Positions 24,523-33,104 of a DNA stretch of 34,810 bases are shown here, piece after piece. Position 1 is the first letter of the stretch. The number at the start of each line of letters is the position of its first letter. Made by a program: the position numbers and the translations under genes. Source of the stretch: Sphingomonas hengshuiensis. Lineage in GTDB: Bacteria; Pseudomonadota; Alphaproteobacteria; Sphingomonadales; Sphingomonadaceae. The notes beneath the pieces were generated by a model. That model saw only the letters and a list, made by a program, of their open reading frames with translations. It made no database searches and had not been told where the DNA came from. Where the stretch lies: the NCBI GenBank assembly GCA_003240755.1, contig QFNF01000032.1, forward strand, positions 1-34,810. The letters are read 5' to 3'.

Positions 24523-24977
24523 ACGACGAACATCACATCGAGGTCGAGGAAGTGGCGGCGGTCCCGTCGCCGCCGCGCGCCCGCGTGACCGATGCGGAGG
24601 AACCACGCCGTCGCGACTATCTGGGCGATTTCCTGAGCCGGAAGCCGGTGCCGGTGGCCGATGGCGAGCCCGGCGGCGACCTGTACGAAGCGGTCATCGC
24701 GTCGCTCAAGGAAATCTTCGACCCCGAAATTCCGGTGAATATCTATGACCTCGGCCTGATCTATGGCGTCGACGTGGCGGATAACGGCCATGTCGCGGTG
24801 ACGATGACACTGACCACGCCGCACTGCCCGGTCGCGGAGTCGATGCCGGCCGAGGTCGAACTGCGCGTGTCGGCGGTGCCCGGCGTCTCCACCGCCGACG
24901 TCAACCTCGTCTGGGACCCGCCATGGGATCCGCAGAAGATGTCCGACGACGCCAAGCTCGAACTGGGAATGCTGTGA
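24519..24977 (+). CDS. sufT: SufT / DUF59 (MIP18-like) Fe-S maturation factor
   Basis: The 152-aa protein has a charged, poorly conserved N-terminal 50 residues and then a DUF59 domain: SLKEIFDPEIPVNIYDLGLIY, MTLTTPHCPVAESMPAEVE and VNLVWDPPWDPQKM. SufT assists maturation of Fe-S proteins under high demand. The Cys in TPHCP is the conserved putative cluster or metal ligand. The ATG overlaps the sufS stop (ATGA) and the TGA overlaps the sufA ATG (TGATG). Confidence 0.94.
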   Translation: MNDEHHIEVEEVAAVPSPPRARVTDAEEPRRRDYLGDFLSRKPVPVADGEPGGDLYEAVIASLKEIFDPEIPVNIYDLGLIYGVDVADNGHVAVTMTLTTPHCPVAESMPAEVELRVSAVPGVSTADVNLVWDPPWDPQKMSDDAKLELGML

Positions 24978-25324
24978 TGGCCACGCGCGTCCGTCCCGCC
25001 GCGATCCTGCTGACCCCCAATGCCGAACGGCGCGTCGCCGACCTGATGGCGAAGGCGCCGGCGGATGCGATCGGCGTGAAGCTGTCGACGCCGCGGCGCG
25101 GCTGTTCGGGGCTTGCCTATTCGGTCGATTATGTCACCGCCGCCAACGCGATGGACGAACGGATCGAAACGCCGGGTGGAACCTTCTTCGTCGATGGCGG
25201 ATCGATCCTTTACCTCATCGGTTCGACGATGGACTGGGTCGAGGACGATTTCACCGCGGGCTTCGTCTTCGCCAATCCGAATGCCAAGGGCGCGTGCGGG
25301 TGCGGGGAAAGTTTCACGGTCTGA
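24977..25324 (+). CDS. sufA: A-type Fe-S carrier (SufA/IscA family)
   Basis: The 115-aa HesB/IscA-fold protein has the three conserved cysteines C43 (RRGCSGLAY), C107 and C109 (GACGCGESF). It carries new clusters from the scaffold to clients. The ATG at 24977 overlaps the sufT stop by one base; the longer open frame upstream is only the shadow of sufT. It is the last recognised suf gene, followed 23 bases later by the TonB-dependent receptor. Confidence 0.96.
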   Translation: MATRVRPAAILLTPNAERRVADLMAKAPADAIGVKLSTPRRGCSGLAYSVDYVTAANAMDERIETPGGTFFVDGGSILYLIGSTMDWVEDDFTAGFVFANPNAKGACGCGESFTV

Positions 25325-25347
25325 TCGTCCCCTGTTGGGGGCAAGGC

Positions 25348-27375
25348 GTGAAGCGTTTTCTGTTTTTGGCGATGTGGCCGGGCGTGGCCGCTGCGCAGGA
25401 CGTGCCGGAGATCGTCGTTACCGGACGCGGCCTGGCCGATGCGCCGGGCGACCGGGCGTTCGACATCGTGACGCTGGAACGGGACCGCATCCTGTCCTCT
25501 GCCAGTGGCCGGGTGGAGGACGTGCTGCGCGATGTTGCCGGACTGCAGCAATTCCGCCGGTCGGATTCGCGTAGCGCCAATCCCACGTCGCAGGGGATTA
25601 CCCTGCGCGGGCTGGGCGGAAATGCCTCCAGCCGTGCCCTGCTGCTGCTCGATGGCGTGCCGCAGGCCGATCCGTTCGGCGGCTGGGTCGCCTTTCCCGC
25701 CTATGCCACCGATCGGCTTGGTCGGGTGCGGGTAACGCGTGGCGGCGGCAGCGGCGTGGCCGGACCGGGCGCGCTGGCGGGCACGATCGAGCTCGACAGT
25801 GCGACGCCCGCCGACCTCGCTCCTCTGTCGGGATCGCTGGCATATGGCAGCCGCGCCTCCGTCGATGCCCGTGCTACCGCCGCCCTGACCCGCAGCGGTG
25901 GCTTTGCGACCCTGTCCGGCGCTTACGCGCGTGGCGATGGCTTCCTTCCCATTGTCGCGGAGGATCGCGGCCCTGCCGACCGGGCAGCGCCGTTCGAACA
26001 GGCCAGTGCCGCCGCCCGCGCGGTCCTGCAGGTCGCCGCCGCTACCGAGCTGCAGGCCAACGTCTCCGCCTTCACCGACCGCCGCGACCGGGGCCTCGAC
26101 TTCACCGACAATCGCAGCGAGGGGGCGGATGCCAGCGTCCGGCTCGTCGGGCGTGGGCCGCTCGGCTGGTCGTTGCTCGGCTATCTCCAGACCCGCGCCT
26201 TTGCCAGCCGATTCGCCAGCGTCGGGACAGGGCGCGCGTCGACCACGCTGACGCTCGATCAGTATAACGTCCCCGCCACCGGGATCGGCGGGCGTGCGGA
26301 GATCGCGCCGAACTGGGGCGCGGTGTCGTTGCGATTGGGGGGCGACCTGCGCATCGTGACCGGCGAGACGCAGGAGCTCTATACCTATGTCGCCGGCAAC
26401 CCGACGCGGCGGCGCGTCGCGGGCGGTCGCAACACGACCGGCGGGCTGTTCGCCGATACCAGTGCTGCCGTCGGCGATCTACTGTTGACCGCCAGTGGCC
26501 GGATCGATCGCTGGGCGATCGCCGATGGTCGGCTGCAGGAGGCGGCGTTGACCGGCGCGACGCTGACCGATCAGCGCTTTGTCGACCGGCGTGGATGGGA
26601 ACTTACCGGCCGCGCCGGGGTGGCGTGGACTCCGGACCCGGCGGTGACGCTGCGCATGGCGGGCTATCGCGGCTGGCGGCTGCCGACCCTGAACGAACTC
26701 TACCGCCCGTTCCGTGTCGGGGCCGATGCGACTGCCGCCAATGCGGCGCTGGCGCCTGAAACCCTGTGGGGCGGCGAGGCGGGGGTGGAGTTGCAGCCGG
26801 CAAGCGGTATCCGCCTGGCGGCAACGGCCTTTGCCAACGATCTGCGCCATGCCATCGCCAACGTGACCGTCGGCAGCGGGCCGGGCAATTTCCCCGGCGT
26901 CGGCTTCGTTTCGGCCGCCGGGGTGTTTCGCCGTCGCGCCAATCTGGACCATGTTCGCGTACGCGGGGCGGAGGTCGACGCTTCCGGCCGCTGGGGCGCC
27001 ATCGAGGCGCGGCTGTCCTATGCCTATACCTATGCGCGGGTGCGCGACGCCGGTGCGCTCGATGGGCTGCGACCGGCACAGACCCCGGCGCATAGCGCCT
27101 CGGCGACGCTCGGCTGGCGGGCGGACCGCTGGCAGGCTGCCGCGACTGTGCGCCATGTCGCAGGCCAGTTCGAGGATGATGCCAACCAGCGCCTGCTGGC
27201 AGCGGCGACGACCCTCGACCTTGTCGCCACATTGCCCATGACCCGCTGGCTGGCGTTCGAGGCACGGGCGGAGAATGTCACCGATACGCGGATCGAAACG
27301 GCGATCAGCGGTGACGGTGTCGTCGAACGCGCTACGCCGCGTACGTTGTGGCTGGGGGTTCGACTGGGCGGGTGA
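25348..27375 (+). CDS. TonB-dependent outer-membrane receptor
   Basis: This is a 675-aa outer-membrane receptor with a short signal peptide (KRFLFLAMWPGVAAAQ), a TonB-box-like EIVVTG, a plug domain with GITLRGLGGNASSRALLLLDGVPQADPFGGWV and then a beta-barrel with TonB_dep_Rec features (WRLPTLNELYRPFRVG, LDHVRVRGAEVDASG). The start is GTG, 23 bases after sufA; an upstream frame extension overlaps sufA without a site. The ligand is not evident: ferric siderophore, cobalamin and other cofactors are all possible. By eye it uses more T-ending codons (cgt, gct, ggt) than the suf genes, which may reflect weaker expression or a separate origin. Confidence 0.92.
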   Translation: MKRFLFLAMWPGVAAAQDVPEIVVTGRGLADAPGDRAFDIVTLERDRILSSASGRVEDVLRDVAGLQQFRRSDSRSANPTSQGITLRGLGGNASSRALLLLDGVPQADPFGGWVAFPAYATDRLGRVRVTRGGGSGVAGPGALAGTIELDSATPADLAPLSGSLAYGSRASVDARATAALTRSGGFATLSGAYARGDGFLPIVAEDRGPADRAAPFEQASAAARAVLQVAAATELQANVSAFTDRRDRGLDFTDNRSEGADASVRLVGRGPLGWSLLGYLQTRAFASRFASVGTGRASTTLTLDQYNVPATGIGGRAEIAPNWGAVSLRLGGDLRIVTGETQELYTYVAGNPTRRRVAGGRNTTGGLFADTSAAVGDLLLTASGRIDRWAIADGRLQEAALTGATLTDQRFVDRRGWELTGRAGVAWTPDPAVTLRMAGYRGWRLPTLNELYRPFRVGADATAANAALAPETLWGGEAGVELQPASGIRLAATAFANDLRHAIANVTVGSGPGNFPGVGFVSAAGVFRRRANLDHVRVRGAEVDASGRWGAIEARLSYAYTYARVRDAGALDGLRPAQTPAHSASATLGWRADRWQAAATVRHVAGQFEDDANQRLLAAATTLDLVATLPMTRWLAFEARAENVTDTRIETAISGDGVVERATPRTLWLGVRLGG

Positions 27376-27443
27376 GGCCTGCCCTCGCAGCCACCCAGCG
27401 CCAAGTCCGGTATTCGCGGATGCCATCGTGGCGGAAAGCGGTT

Positions 27444-27465
27444 GGCGCCCGCCGCCGCGGGCGCC
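27444..27465. terminator. GC hairpin between the receptor gene and the minus-strand small gene
   Basis: GGCGCCCGC-CGCC-GCGGGCGCC is a perfect 9-bp stem with a 4-base loop in the 99-base gap between convergent genes, suited to stopping transcription from either side. On the plus strand it is followed by GCTGCTTGTCT. Confidence 0.6.
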
Positions 27466-27474
27466 GCTGCTTGT

Positions 27475-27801
27475 CTATGCCCCGGTTTGCGATGCCATGC
27501 TGCCGCGCGGTTCGACCATCGTCGGTACCGGGCCGGTGGCGGGGCGCAACGCCTCGCGATCGGCGGCAGATACCGGCGCGGTCGGGTCGGGGCGGAACGC
27601 CTGGGGAGCGCGATCGCCGGCCTCGGGGCGCGGCTTGTCGAGCGCCAGGTCGGGCGCGGCATGGCCTTCGCTCGGCTTGCGGCGCGCCAGCAGGACACCG
27701 AACAGCCCGACCGCGACACCCGTCGCCGCCAGCGCCACGGTACGCAGGGTCGATACCCCGGCGGTGCGCGATTTCTGCTCGTGTTTCTTGTTATTGGCCA
27801 T
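27475..27801 (-). CDS. Small single-pass membrane protein, unknown function
   Basis: I do not recognise this 108-aa protein. A basic N-terminus (MANNKKHEQKSR) leads to one hydrophobic helix (about residues 20-40, VALAATGVAVGLFGVLLARR) and then a Pro/Ala/Asp-rich tail, probably disordered. AAGGA lies seven bases before the ATG, which supports translation. It follows the other small minus-strand gene by 51 bases. Confidence 0.7.
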   Translation of the reverse strand: MANNKKHEQKSRTAGVSTLRTVALAATGVAVGLFGVLLARRKPSEGHAAPDLALDKPRPEAGDRAPQAFRPDPTAPVSAADREALRPATGPVPTMVEPRGSMASQTGA

Positions 27802-27852
27802 CGTCGATCCTTTTCGCCTGTCGCCGGTCCAACGAGCGGCGGGCGGACAGGT

Positions 27853-28056
27853 TCAACCGACGGTATCGCTCCGGCGGGCCGTGGCGGCTTCGCGGATCAG
27901 TCGCTGTTCGGTCGTGCGTTCGGCGCGGTCGGCCATTTCGGTCCAGGCGCGCTCGGCCCGGCGGCAGCGGTCGCGGACATTGTCGAGCGTTGCGGCTTCG
28001 GCATTCGCATGTTCAACCGCGGCACGGGCGCGGTAGGCTTCGGCGGTATCGGCCAA
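27853..28056 (-). CDS. Small helical protein, unknown function
   Basis: This 67-aa, highly charged, cysteine-free, Ala/Arg/Glu-rich protein is predicted to be almost all helix or coiled coil (RARAAVEHANAEAATLDNV, CRRAERAWTEMADRAERT apart from one Cys at its centre). The TTG start has a strong GGGAGGA five bases upstream, the main reason to believe it. It begins just after the cold-shock gene terminator. Similar tiny helical proteins are common in sphingomonads, but I cannot assign a family. Confidence 0.6.
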   Translation of the reverse strand: MADTAEAYRARAAVEHANAEAATLDNVRDRCRRAERAWTEMADRAERTTEQRLIREAATARRSDTVG

Positions 28057-28075
28057 GGGGGTCCTCCCATAGAGA

Positions 28076-28107
28076 AAGGGCGGGCGGAGATCGCTCCGCC
28101 CGCCCTT
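28076..28107 (-). terminator. Rho-independent terminator of the cold-shock gene
   Basis: A perfect 14-bp stem (AAGGGCGGGCGGAG / CTCCGCCCGCCCTT) with a CGAT loop lies eight bases after the cold-shock stop and is followed on the transcribed strand by TCTCTAT. It is the best intrinsic terminator in the window. Confidence 0.85.
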
Positions 28108-28114
28108 CGTGGAA

Positions 28115-28327
28115 TCAGTCTGCGGCAGTCAGGTTGACCGCGCTGACGCGGCCGCGCCGGTCTTCCTCGAGCTCATAGCCGACGCGCTGGTTCTGGTTCA
28201 GCGTCACCATCCCGGCGCGCTCGACGGCCGAGATGTGGACGAAGGCGTCGCCGCCGCCATTGTCGGGCGCGATGAAGCCATAGCCCTTGTCGATGTTGAA
28301 GAATTTTACGGTGCCAAGCGTGGCCAT
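28115..28327 (-). CDS. Cold-shock domain protein
   Basis: This 70-aa single OB-fold protein binds single-stranded RNA or DNA and acts as an RNA chaperone. RNP1 is KGYGFIAPD and RNP2 is DAFVHIS; the N-terminal MATLGTVKFFNIDKG is typical. AAGGAA lies five bases before the ATG. The 186 bases upstream (28328-28513) contain no other gene; a long structured leader, as seen in some csp mRNAs, is possible but not shown. It ends in a strong terminator. Confidence 0.96.
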   Translation of the reverse strand: MATLGTVKFFNIDKGYGFIAPDNGGGDAFVHISAVERAGMVTLNQNQRVGYELEEDRRGRVSAVNLTAAD

Positions 28328-28456
28328 ATCGGTTCCTTCCGGTGGTTTCGGGCGGCGGAACGGCCCGTCACCCGTGCCCTAGGCAGCAGGGAAAGAAGGA
28401 ACTTGCCGCAAAGCAGGACACCATCGATTTGCGACTGTAGCGGAAGCAATATGGGT

Positions 28457-28489
28457 ATCGACCCGCCCCCGGACAAGGAGCGGGTCGAT
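28457..28489 (-). terminator. Hairpin after the glycine-zipper lipoprotein gene
   Basis: ATCGACCCGC / GCGGGTCGAT is a perfect 10-bp inverted repeat with a 13-base loop, starting 25 bases after the lipoprotein stop. No U-tract follows. It probably separates this gene from the cold-shock gene. Confidence 0.5.
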
Positions 28490-28513
28490 TTAGTTCCGGA
28501 CCTGTCGCAAGGG

Positions 28514-28933
28514 TCAGCGGCAGCGCACGTTGTTGCCGCTGCTGCGGTCGATCGCCTGGCCACCGGCGGCACCCGCCGCACCGCCCAGAAGCGCGCCCAG
28601 CAGGCCCGAGCCACCCGGACGCAGCGCGGTGCCCAGCACACCGCCGGCGAGACCGCCGACGATCAGGCCGGTGGTGCCGTCGTTGCGGCGGCAATAATAG
28701 CGGCCGTCCTGCCCGACATAGACGCGGTCGTTGTTGCGCAGCCGGCGTTCGCGATAGCGATTGTCGTCGCGATAATAGCGCGCGGCGTCATAGCCGTTAT
28801 AGGCGGGGTCCGGACGGTTCCAGTCGTAGCGGCTGTAACCGGCATCGGCATAGCGCGGACCGCCCATGCCATAATCGTTGCAACCGGTAAGCAGGGTGGC
28901 TGCGGCCACGCAGCCGAGGGTGAGCGCACGCAT
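28514..28933 (-). CDS. Glycine-zipper 2TM-domain lipoprotein
   Basis: The 139-aa precursor starts MRALTLGCVAAATLLTGC, with a lipobox ending at C18, so it is probably anchored to the outer membrane. A Tyr/Arg/Asp-rich middle (about residues 20-85) leads to a glycine-zipper pair (GLIVGGLAGGVLGTAL and GLLGALLGGAAGAAGGQAI), as in SlyB/Pcp-like proteins that stabilise the outer membrane. AAGGA lies eight bases before ATG 28933; an open frame to 29026 is unlikely to be used. A perfect TTGAT-N4-ATCAA palindrome sits immediately upstream of the ribosome-binding site. Confidence 0.85.
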   Translation of the reverse strand: MRALTLGCVAAATLLTGCNDYGMGGPRYADAGYSRYDWNRPDPAYNGYDAARYYRDDNRYRERRLRNNDRVYVGQDGRYYCRRNDGTTGLIVGGLAGGVLGTALRPGGSGLLGALLGGAAGAAGGQAIDRSSGNNVRCR

Positions 28934-28947
28934 GTCGACGATCCTTC

Positions 28948-28965
28948 GCTTGATATCGATCAAGC
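28948..28965 (-). promoter_or_regulatory. Perfect FNR/FixK-type palindrome at the lipoprotein gene start
   Basis: GCTTGAT-ATCG-ATCAAGC contains TTGAT-N4-ATCAA (28950-28963), the full FNR/FixK/Anr consensus, extended to 7-bp arms. It ends one base from the AAGGAT ribosome-binding site of the glycine-zipper lipoprotein gene, so a bound regulator would most likely block transcription or overlap the transcription start. Confidence 0.55.
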
Positions 28966-29123
28966 CCGAATGCCGGGGGCCGGCGTAGGTTCCGAAAATG
29001 TCGGTAAACAGCGGTTTCGCCGGCAATGTTACCAGCGTCCGCCGGCCGCACCTTCCCGCGAACAGGTTTCAACCGCACCGCCGCCTGCCGGAACCGGCCG
29101 GCGGCATCGCCGTAGCAGCGTTT

Positions 29124-29169
29124 CGGAACCGATCCCGGCGAACGGTTCCGGTCCCGCGACGAACGCGGG
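29124..29169 (-). terminator. Tandem hairpins after uvrA
   Basis: Two adjacent inverted repeats follow the uvrA stop: CCCGCG-ACGAA-CGCGGG (29153-29169) and CGGAACCG / CGGTTCCG (29124-29150). Neither has a clear U-tract, but together they are a plausible transcription end. Confidence 0.45.
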
Positions 29170-29180
29170 CCGCCACGGGG

Positions 29181-32141
29181 TCATTCCGCCGCCTGCACCC
29201 CCGGGGTCAGCAGCGGCTTCAGATAGCGCCCGGTGAAGCTGCCCTCGACCGCGGCGACCTTTTCCGGCGTGCCCTCGGCCACCACGCGGCCGCCCTTCAC
29301 GCCGCCTTCCGGACCCATGTCGAGGATCCAGTCGGCGGTCTTGATGACGTCGAGATTATGTTCGATCACCACCACGGTATTGCCCTGTTCGACCAGTTGG
29401 TGGAGCACCTCCAGCAGCTTGCGGACATCCTCGAAATGCAGGCCGGTGGTCGGTTCGTCGAGGATATACAGCGTGTTGCCGGTCGCCCGCCGGGCCAGTT
29501 CCTTGGCCAGCTTCACCCGCTGCGCCTCGCCACCCGACAGCGTCGTCGCCTGCTGCCCGACCTTGACATAGCCAAGGCCGACCTCGGCCAGCATCGCCAT
29601 CCTGTCGCGGATCGGCGGCACCGCCTTGAAGAACTCGACCGCGTCCTCGACCGTCATGTCGAGCACGTCGGCGATGCTCATCCCCTTGAACTTCACCTCC
29701 AGCGTCTCGCGATTGTAGCGCGCGCCGTGGCACACGTCGCACGTCACATAGACGTCGGGCAGGAAGTGCATCTCGATCTTGAGCACGCCGTCGCCCTGGC
29801 ACGCCTCGCACCGCCCGCCCTTCACGTTGAACGAGAACCGGCCCGGCTTGTAGCCGCGCGCCTGTGCTTCGGGCAGGCCGGCGAACCAGTCGCGGATCTG
29901 GGTGAACGCGCCGGTATAGGTCGCCGGGTTCGACCGCGGGGTGCGACCGATCGGCGACTGGTCGATATCGATCACCTTGTCGAGATGCTGCAGCCCCGTG
30001 ATCTTGTCATGCTTGCCCTGCACGATCCGCGCGCCGTTCAACGTGCGGGCGGCGGCGGCATAGAGCGTGTCGATCGTGAAGCTCGACTTGCCCGATCCCG
30101 ACACGCCGGTGATGCAGGTGAAGGTGCCGAGCGGCAGCGATGCGGTGACGCCGGTCAGGTTGTTGGCGGTGGCATTGTGCACCGTCAGCTTCCTGCCATT
30201 GCCCTTGCGCCGCGTCGCCGGCAGCGGCACCGCGCGGGTGCCGTTGAGATAATCGGCGGTGATCGACCCCTTCGCCTTCAAAATCTGTTTCAGCGTCCCC
30301 TTGGCGACGACCTCGCCGCCATGGACGCCCGCGCCCGGTCCCATGTCGATGACGTAATCGGCGGTGCGGATCGCATCCTCGTCATGCTCGACGACCAGCA
30401 CGGTATTGCCCAGATCGCGCAGCCGGCGCAGCGTCGCCAGCAGCATGTCGTTGTCGCGCTGGTGCAGCCCGATCGACGGTTCGTCGAGCACGTACAGCAC
30501 GCCCGACAATCCGCTCCCGATCTGCGAAGCGAGGCGAATGCGCTGGCTCTCGCCCCCCGACAGCGTACCGCTGGTCCGGTCGAGGTTGAGGTAATCCAGC
30601 CCGACATTGTTGAGGAAGCCGAGCCGCTCGACGATTTCCTTGAGGATCGACTGGGCGATCGCCCGCTGCTGTTCGTTGAAATGTTCGGGCAGCCCCTCGA
30701 AGAAGCGCAGCGCATCGACCACCGACAGATGCGTGGCATAGGCGATGTCCTGCATCGCCACCTTCACCGCCAGCGCCTCCGGCTTCAGTCGCGCGCCGTG
30801 ACAGGTCTCGCACGGCTGCGACGCCTGGTACTTGGACAGTTCCTCGCGCATCCACGCGCTTTCGGTCGACAGCATCCGCCGGTTGAGATTGCCGAGCACC
30901 CCTTCGAACGGCTTCTTGACGTCATACGCCTTCTTGCCGTCGATAAAGGTCAGCGTCACCGGCTTGCCGCCAGTGCCGTGCAGGATCACCCGCTGCGCTT
31001 CCCCGGGCAAATCCTTCCACGCCGCGTCGAGCGAGAAGCCATATGCCTTTGCCAGCGACCCCAGCACCTGCATGTAATAGGGCGAGGGCGGGTTGGACTT
31101 GGCCCATGGCACCACGGCGCCCTTCCTGATCGACAGTTCGTGGTTGGGGACGATCAGGTCCTCGTCGAACTCCAGCCGCTCGCCAAGGCCATCGCACGCC
31201 GGACATGCCCCCTGTGGCGCGTTGAAGCTGAACAGGCGCGGTTCGATCTCGCTGATCGTGAAGCCGCTGACCGGGCAGGCGAATTTTTCCGAGAACACGA
31301 TGCGATTGTCGGGGATGCCGGCGCCCTTCAGCTTGCCGGTCTGCGGCGCGGCTTCGGTCGCGCGGTCGCCCTGCTCGCTGTCGAGCGGCGGGTTGCCCGA
31401 CTGCGCCTGCGCGACGGTCGTGTCGACCAGATCGACATAGGCGAGGCCATCGGCCAGCTTCAGCGCGGTCTCGAAACTCTCGGCCAGCCGCGTCGCGGCG
31501 TCGGGGTTCACCACCAGCCGGTCGACGACGATCTCGATGTCATGCTTGAACTTCTTGTCGAGCGCGGGCGCATCCTCGATCAGATGGACCTCGCCGTTGA
31601 CGCGCACGCGCTGGAACCCGGCCTTCTGCCATTCGGCCAGCTCCTTGCGATATTCACCCTTGCGCCCGCGCACGACCGGCGCGAGCAGCAGCAGCCGCGT
31701 CCCCTCGGGCAGCGCCAGCACCCGGTCGACCATCTGGCTGACGGTCTGCGCGCTGATCGGCAGGCCGGTGGCGGGGGAATAGGGGACGCCGACCCGCGCC
31801 CATAGCAACCGCATATAGTCGTAGATTTCAGTGACGGTGGCGACCGTCGAGCGCGGGTTGCGCGACGTCGTCTTCTGTTCGATCGAAATCGCCGGCGACA
31901 GCCCCTCGATATGCTCGACGTTCGGCTTCTGCATCAGCTCGAGGAACTGGCGCGCATAGGCCGACAGCGATTCGACATAGCGCCGCTGCCCCTCGGCATA
32001 GATGGTGTCGAAGGCGAGGCTGGACTTGCCCGAACCCGACAGGCCGGTGATGACCGTCAGCGTGTCGCGCGGGATGTCGATATCGACGCCCTTGAGGTTG
32101 TGCTCCCGCGCGCCGCGGACGGAGATATGGGTCAGGCTCAT
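29181..32141 (-). CDS. uvrA: Excinuclease ABC subunit A
   Basis: UvrA recognises damaged DNA and loads UvrB in nucleotide excision repair. The 986-aa protein has two ABC ATPase modules: Walker [10 protein letters not shown] (33-41) and GVSGSGKSS, signatures LSGGESQR and LSGGEAQR, and Walker [14 protein letters not shown] and [12 protein letters not shown]. The C-terminal zinc finger (CEACQGDG...CDVCHG) is intact. The first zinc module reads ACPVSG...ACPACDG, so one of the four usual cysteines is Ser (S292). An acidic/polar insertion spans about residues 241-279, making it longer than E. coli UvrA (940 aa). A LexA box overlaps its leader. Confidence 0.98.
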   Translation of the reverse strand: MSLTHISVRGAREHNLKGVDIDIPRDTLTVITGLSGSGKSSLAFDTIYAEGQRRYVESLSAYARQFLELMQKPNVEHIEGLSPAISIEQKTTSRNPRSTVATVTEIYDYMRLLWARVGVPYSPATGLPISAQTVSQMVDRVLALPEGTRLLLLAPVVRGRKGEYRKELAEWQKAGFQRVRVNGEVHLIEDAPALDKKFKHDIEIVVDRLVVNPDAATRLAESFETALKLADGLAYVDLVDTTVAQAQSGNPPLDSEQGDRATEAAPQTGKLKGAGIPDNRIVFSEKFACPVSGFTISEIEPRLFSFNAPQGACPACDGLGERLEFDEDLIVPNHELSIRKGAVVPWAKSNPPSPYYMQVLGSLAKAYGFSLDAAWKDLPGEAQRVILHGTGGKPVTLTFIDGKKAYDVKKPFEGVLGNLNRRMLSTESAWMREELSKYQASQPCETCHGARLKPEALAVKVAMQDIAYATHLSVVDALRFFEGLPEHFNEQQRAIAQSILKEIVERLGFLNNVGLDYLNLDRTSGTLSGGESQRIRLASQIGSGLSGVLYVLDEPSIGLHQRDNDMLLATLRRLRDLGNTVLVVEHDEDAIRTADYVIDMGPGAGVHGGEVVAKGTLKQILKAKGSITADYLNGTRAVPLPATRRKGNGRKLTVHNATANNLTGVTASLPLGTFTCITGVSGSGKSSFTIDTLYAAAARTLNGARIVQGKHDKITGLQHLDKVIDIDQSPIGRTPRSNPATYTGAFTQIRDWFAGLPEAQARGYKPGRFSFNVKGGRCEACQGDGVLKIEMHFLPDVYVTCDVCHGARYNRETLEVKFKGMSIADVLDMTVEDAVEFFKAVPPIRDRMAMLAEVGLGYVKVGQQATTLSGGEAQRVKLAKELARRATGNTLYILDEPTTGLHFEDVRKLLEVLHQLVEQGNTVVVIEHNLDVIKTADWILDMGPEGGVKGGRVVAEGTPEKVAAVEGSFTGRYLKPLLTPGVQAAE

Positions 32142-32148
32142 GCGGTCC

Positions 32149-32163
32149 GTTCTATCTTCGTTC
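32149..32163 (-). promoter_or_regulatory. LexA (SOS) box of uvrA
   Basis: GTTC-TATCTTC-GTTC (plus strand) is an exact match to the alphaproteobacterial LexA site GTTC-N7-GTTC. It lies 8-22 bases upstream of the uvrA ATG, a position suited to repression. uvrA is a classic SOS gene. Confidence 0.8.
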
Positions 32164-32227
32164 TTCTGGATTGGCTAGGGCGAGAGATGGGGGCGGCAAG
32201 GCGCGCTTTCGAGGGGCGGCGCCGCGC

Positions 32228-33034
32228 TCATGCCGGCAAGCGCACCTGCAGCCGCCGCCAGCGCGCCTCGACGAAACTGAACGCGCCGAACGCGATGAAG
32301 CCGATGCCGATCGCGGTCAGCAGCAACTGTCCGCCCGCCTGCTGCTGCAACAGCGCCATGCCGCCCGCCATGCCGCCCGCTTCGTCGGCATCCGCCGCCC
32401 ATGCCGCGGCGACGAACAGCGTCGCGATCGCGGCGAACACCGCGGCGCGGGCGCCATAGCCGATGCGGCCCATGGTGCAGACATAGCCGGGTATCGGCGT
32501 GCCACCCGACAGGGTGCGCGCGAATTCGCCGGTCCATGCCTTCTTCGCCTGCTGCGCCGCCGCCGCCAGCAGCCCGGCTGCCACCAGCGCCACCAGCAGC
32601 CGCCCGCCGGGCTGGTCGAGCATCCATGCCGTCCAGTCGTGTGCGCTTTCCTCGCCGCCCGCCCGGCCGGTCGCCCGCGCGCTGCGCAGCGCGAGCCGGG
32701 CGGCGGTCCATGCCAGTACGACATGGGCGACGCCGCTGACCGCATGGCCCGCGCGGCGGAACGCGCCTTTCGCATCGCTGCCCTGTGCCTCGGGATCGAA
32801 CAGCGCCTCGGTCAGCCGCCACAGCGCATAGCCCGCCAGTCCCGCCGCCATCGCCGCCAGCAGCCATCCGCCGAACGGTTCGTCGGCGAGACTGGCGATC
32901 GCACCCTGATTGTCGCCGGTCCTGCCCCCGCGCAGTGCCGCATCGATCGCGAACCAGCCGACGATGCAATAGACGATCCCGCGAGCGGCGAAGCCGAGAC
33001 GGGCGAGCAGGGTGGCGCCGGTGCGCGTCGACAT
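32228..33034 (-). CDS. DUF1206 membrane protein
   Basis: This 268-aa inner-membrane protein has six hydrophobic helices arranged as three repeats of two: LLARLGFAARGIVYCIVGWFAI, AFRRAGHAVSGVAHVVLAWTA and MGRIGYGARAAVFAAIATLFV each open with the same G-x-x-A/x-R-G pattern. Function is unknown for the family. I chose ATG 33034 (MSTRTG); an in-frame TTG at 33070 would add 12 residues. Neither has a clear ribosome-binding site. It lies 86 bases upstream of uvrA on the same strand. Confidence 0.85.
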   Translation of the reverse strand: MSTRTGATLLARLGFAARGIVYCIVGWFAIDAALRGGRTGDNQGAIASLADEPFGGWLLAAMAAGLAGYALWRLTEALFDPEAQGSDAKGAFRRAGHAVSGVAHVVLAWTAARLALRSARATGRAGGEESAHDWTAWMLDQPGGRLLVALVAAGLLAAAAQQAKKAWTGEFARTLSGGTPIPGYVCTMGRIGYGARAAVFAAIATLFVAAAWAADADEAGGMAGGMALLQQQAGGQLLLTAIGIGFIAFGAFSFVEARWRRLQVRLPA

Positions 33035-33104
33035 GGGGGGCGGACTTTCGAAATCGTTTCGCGGTCCCAACAGCTTGGGTAAGGGGACGGTTCCGGTTTG
33101 CCGT

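Noticed and set aside
28998..31805. A 935-codon plus-strand frame across uvrA.
   Set aside because: It is the mirror frame of uvrA, an effect of GC-rich third positions; composition is Arg/His/Asp/Gln-heavy and no domain is recognisable.
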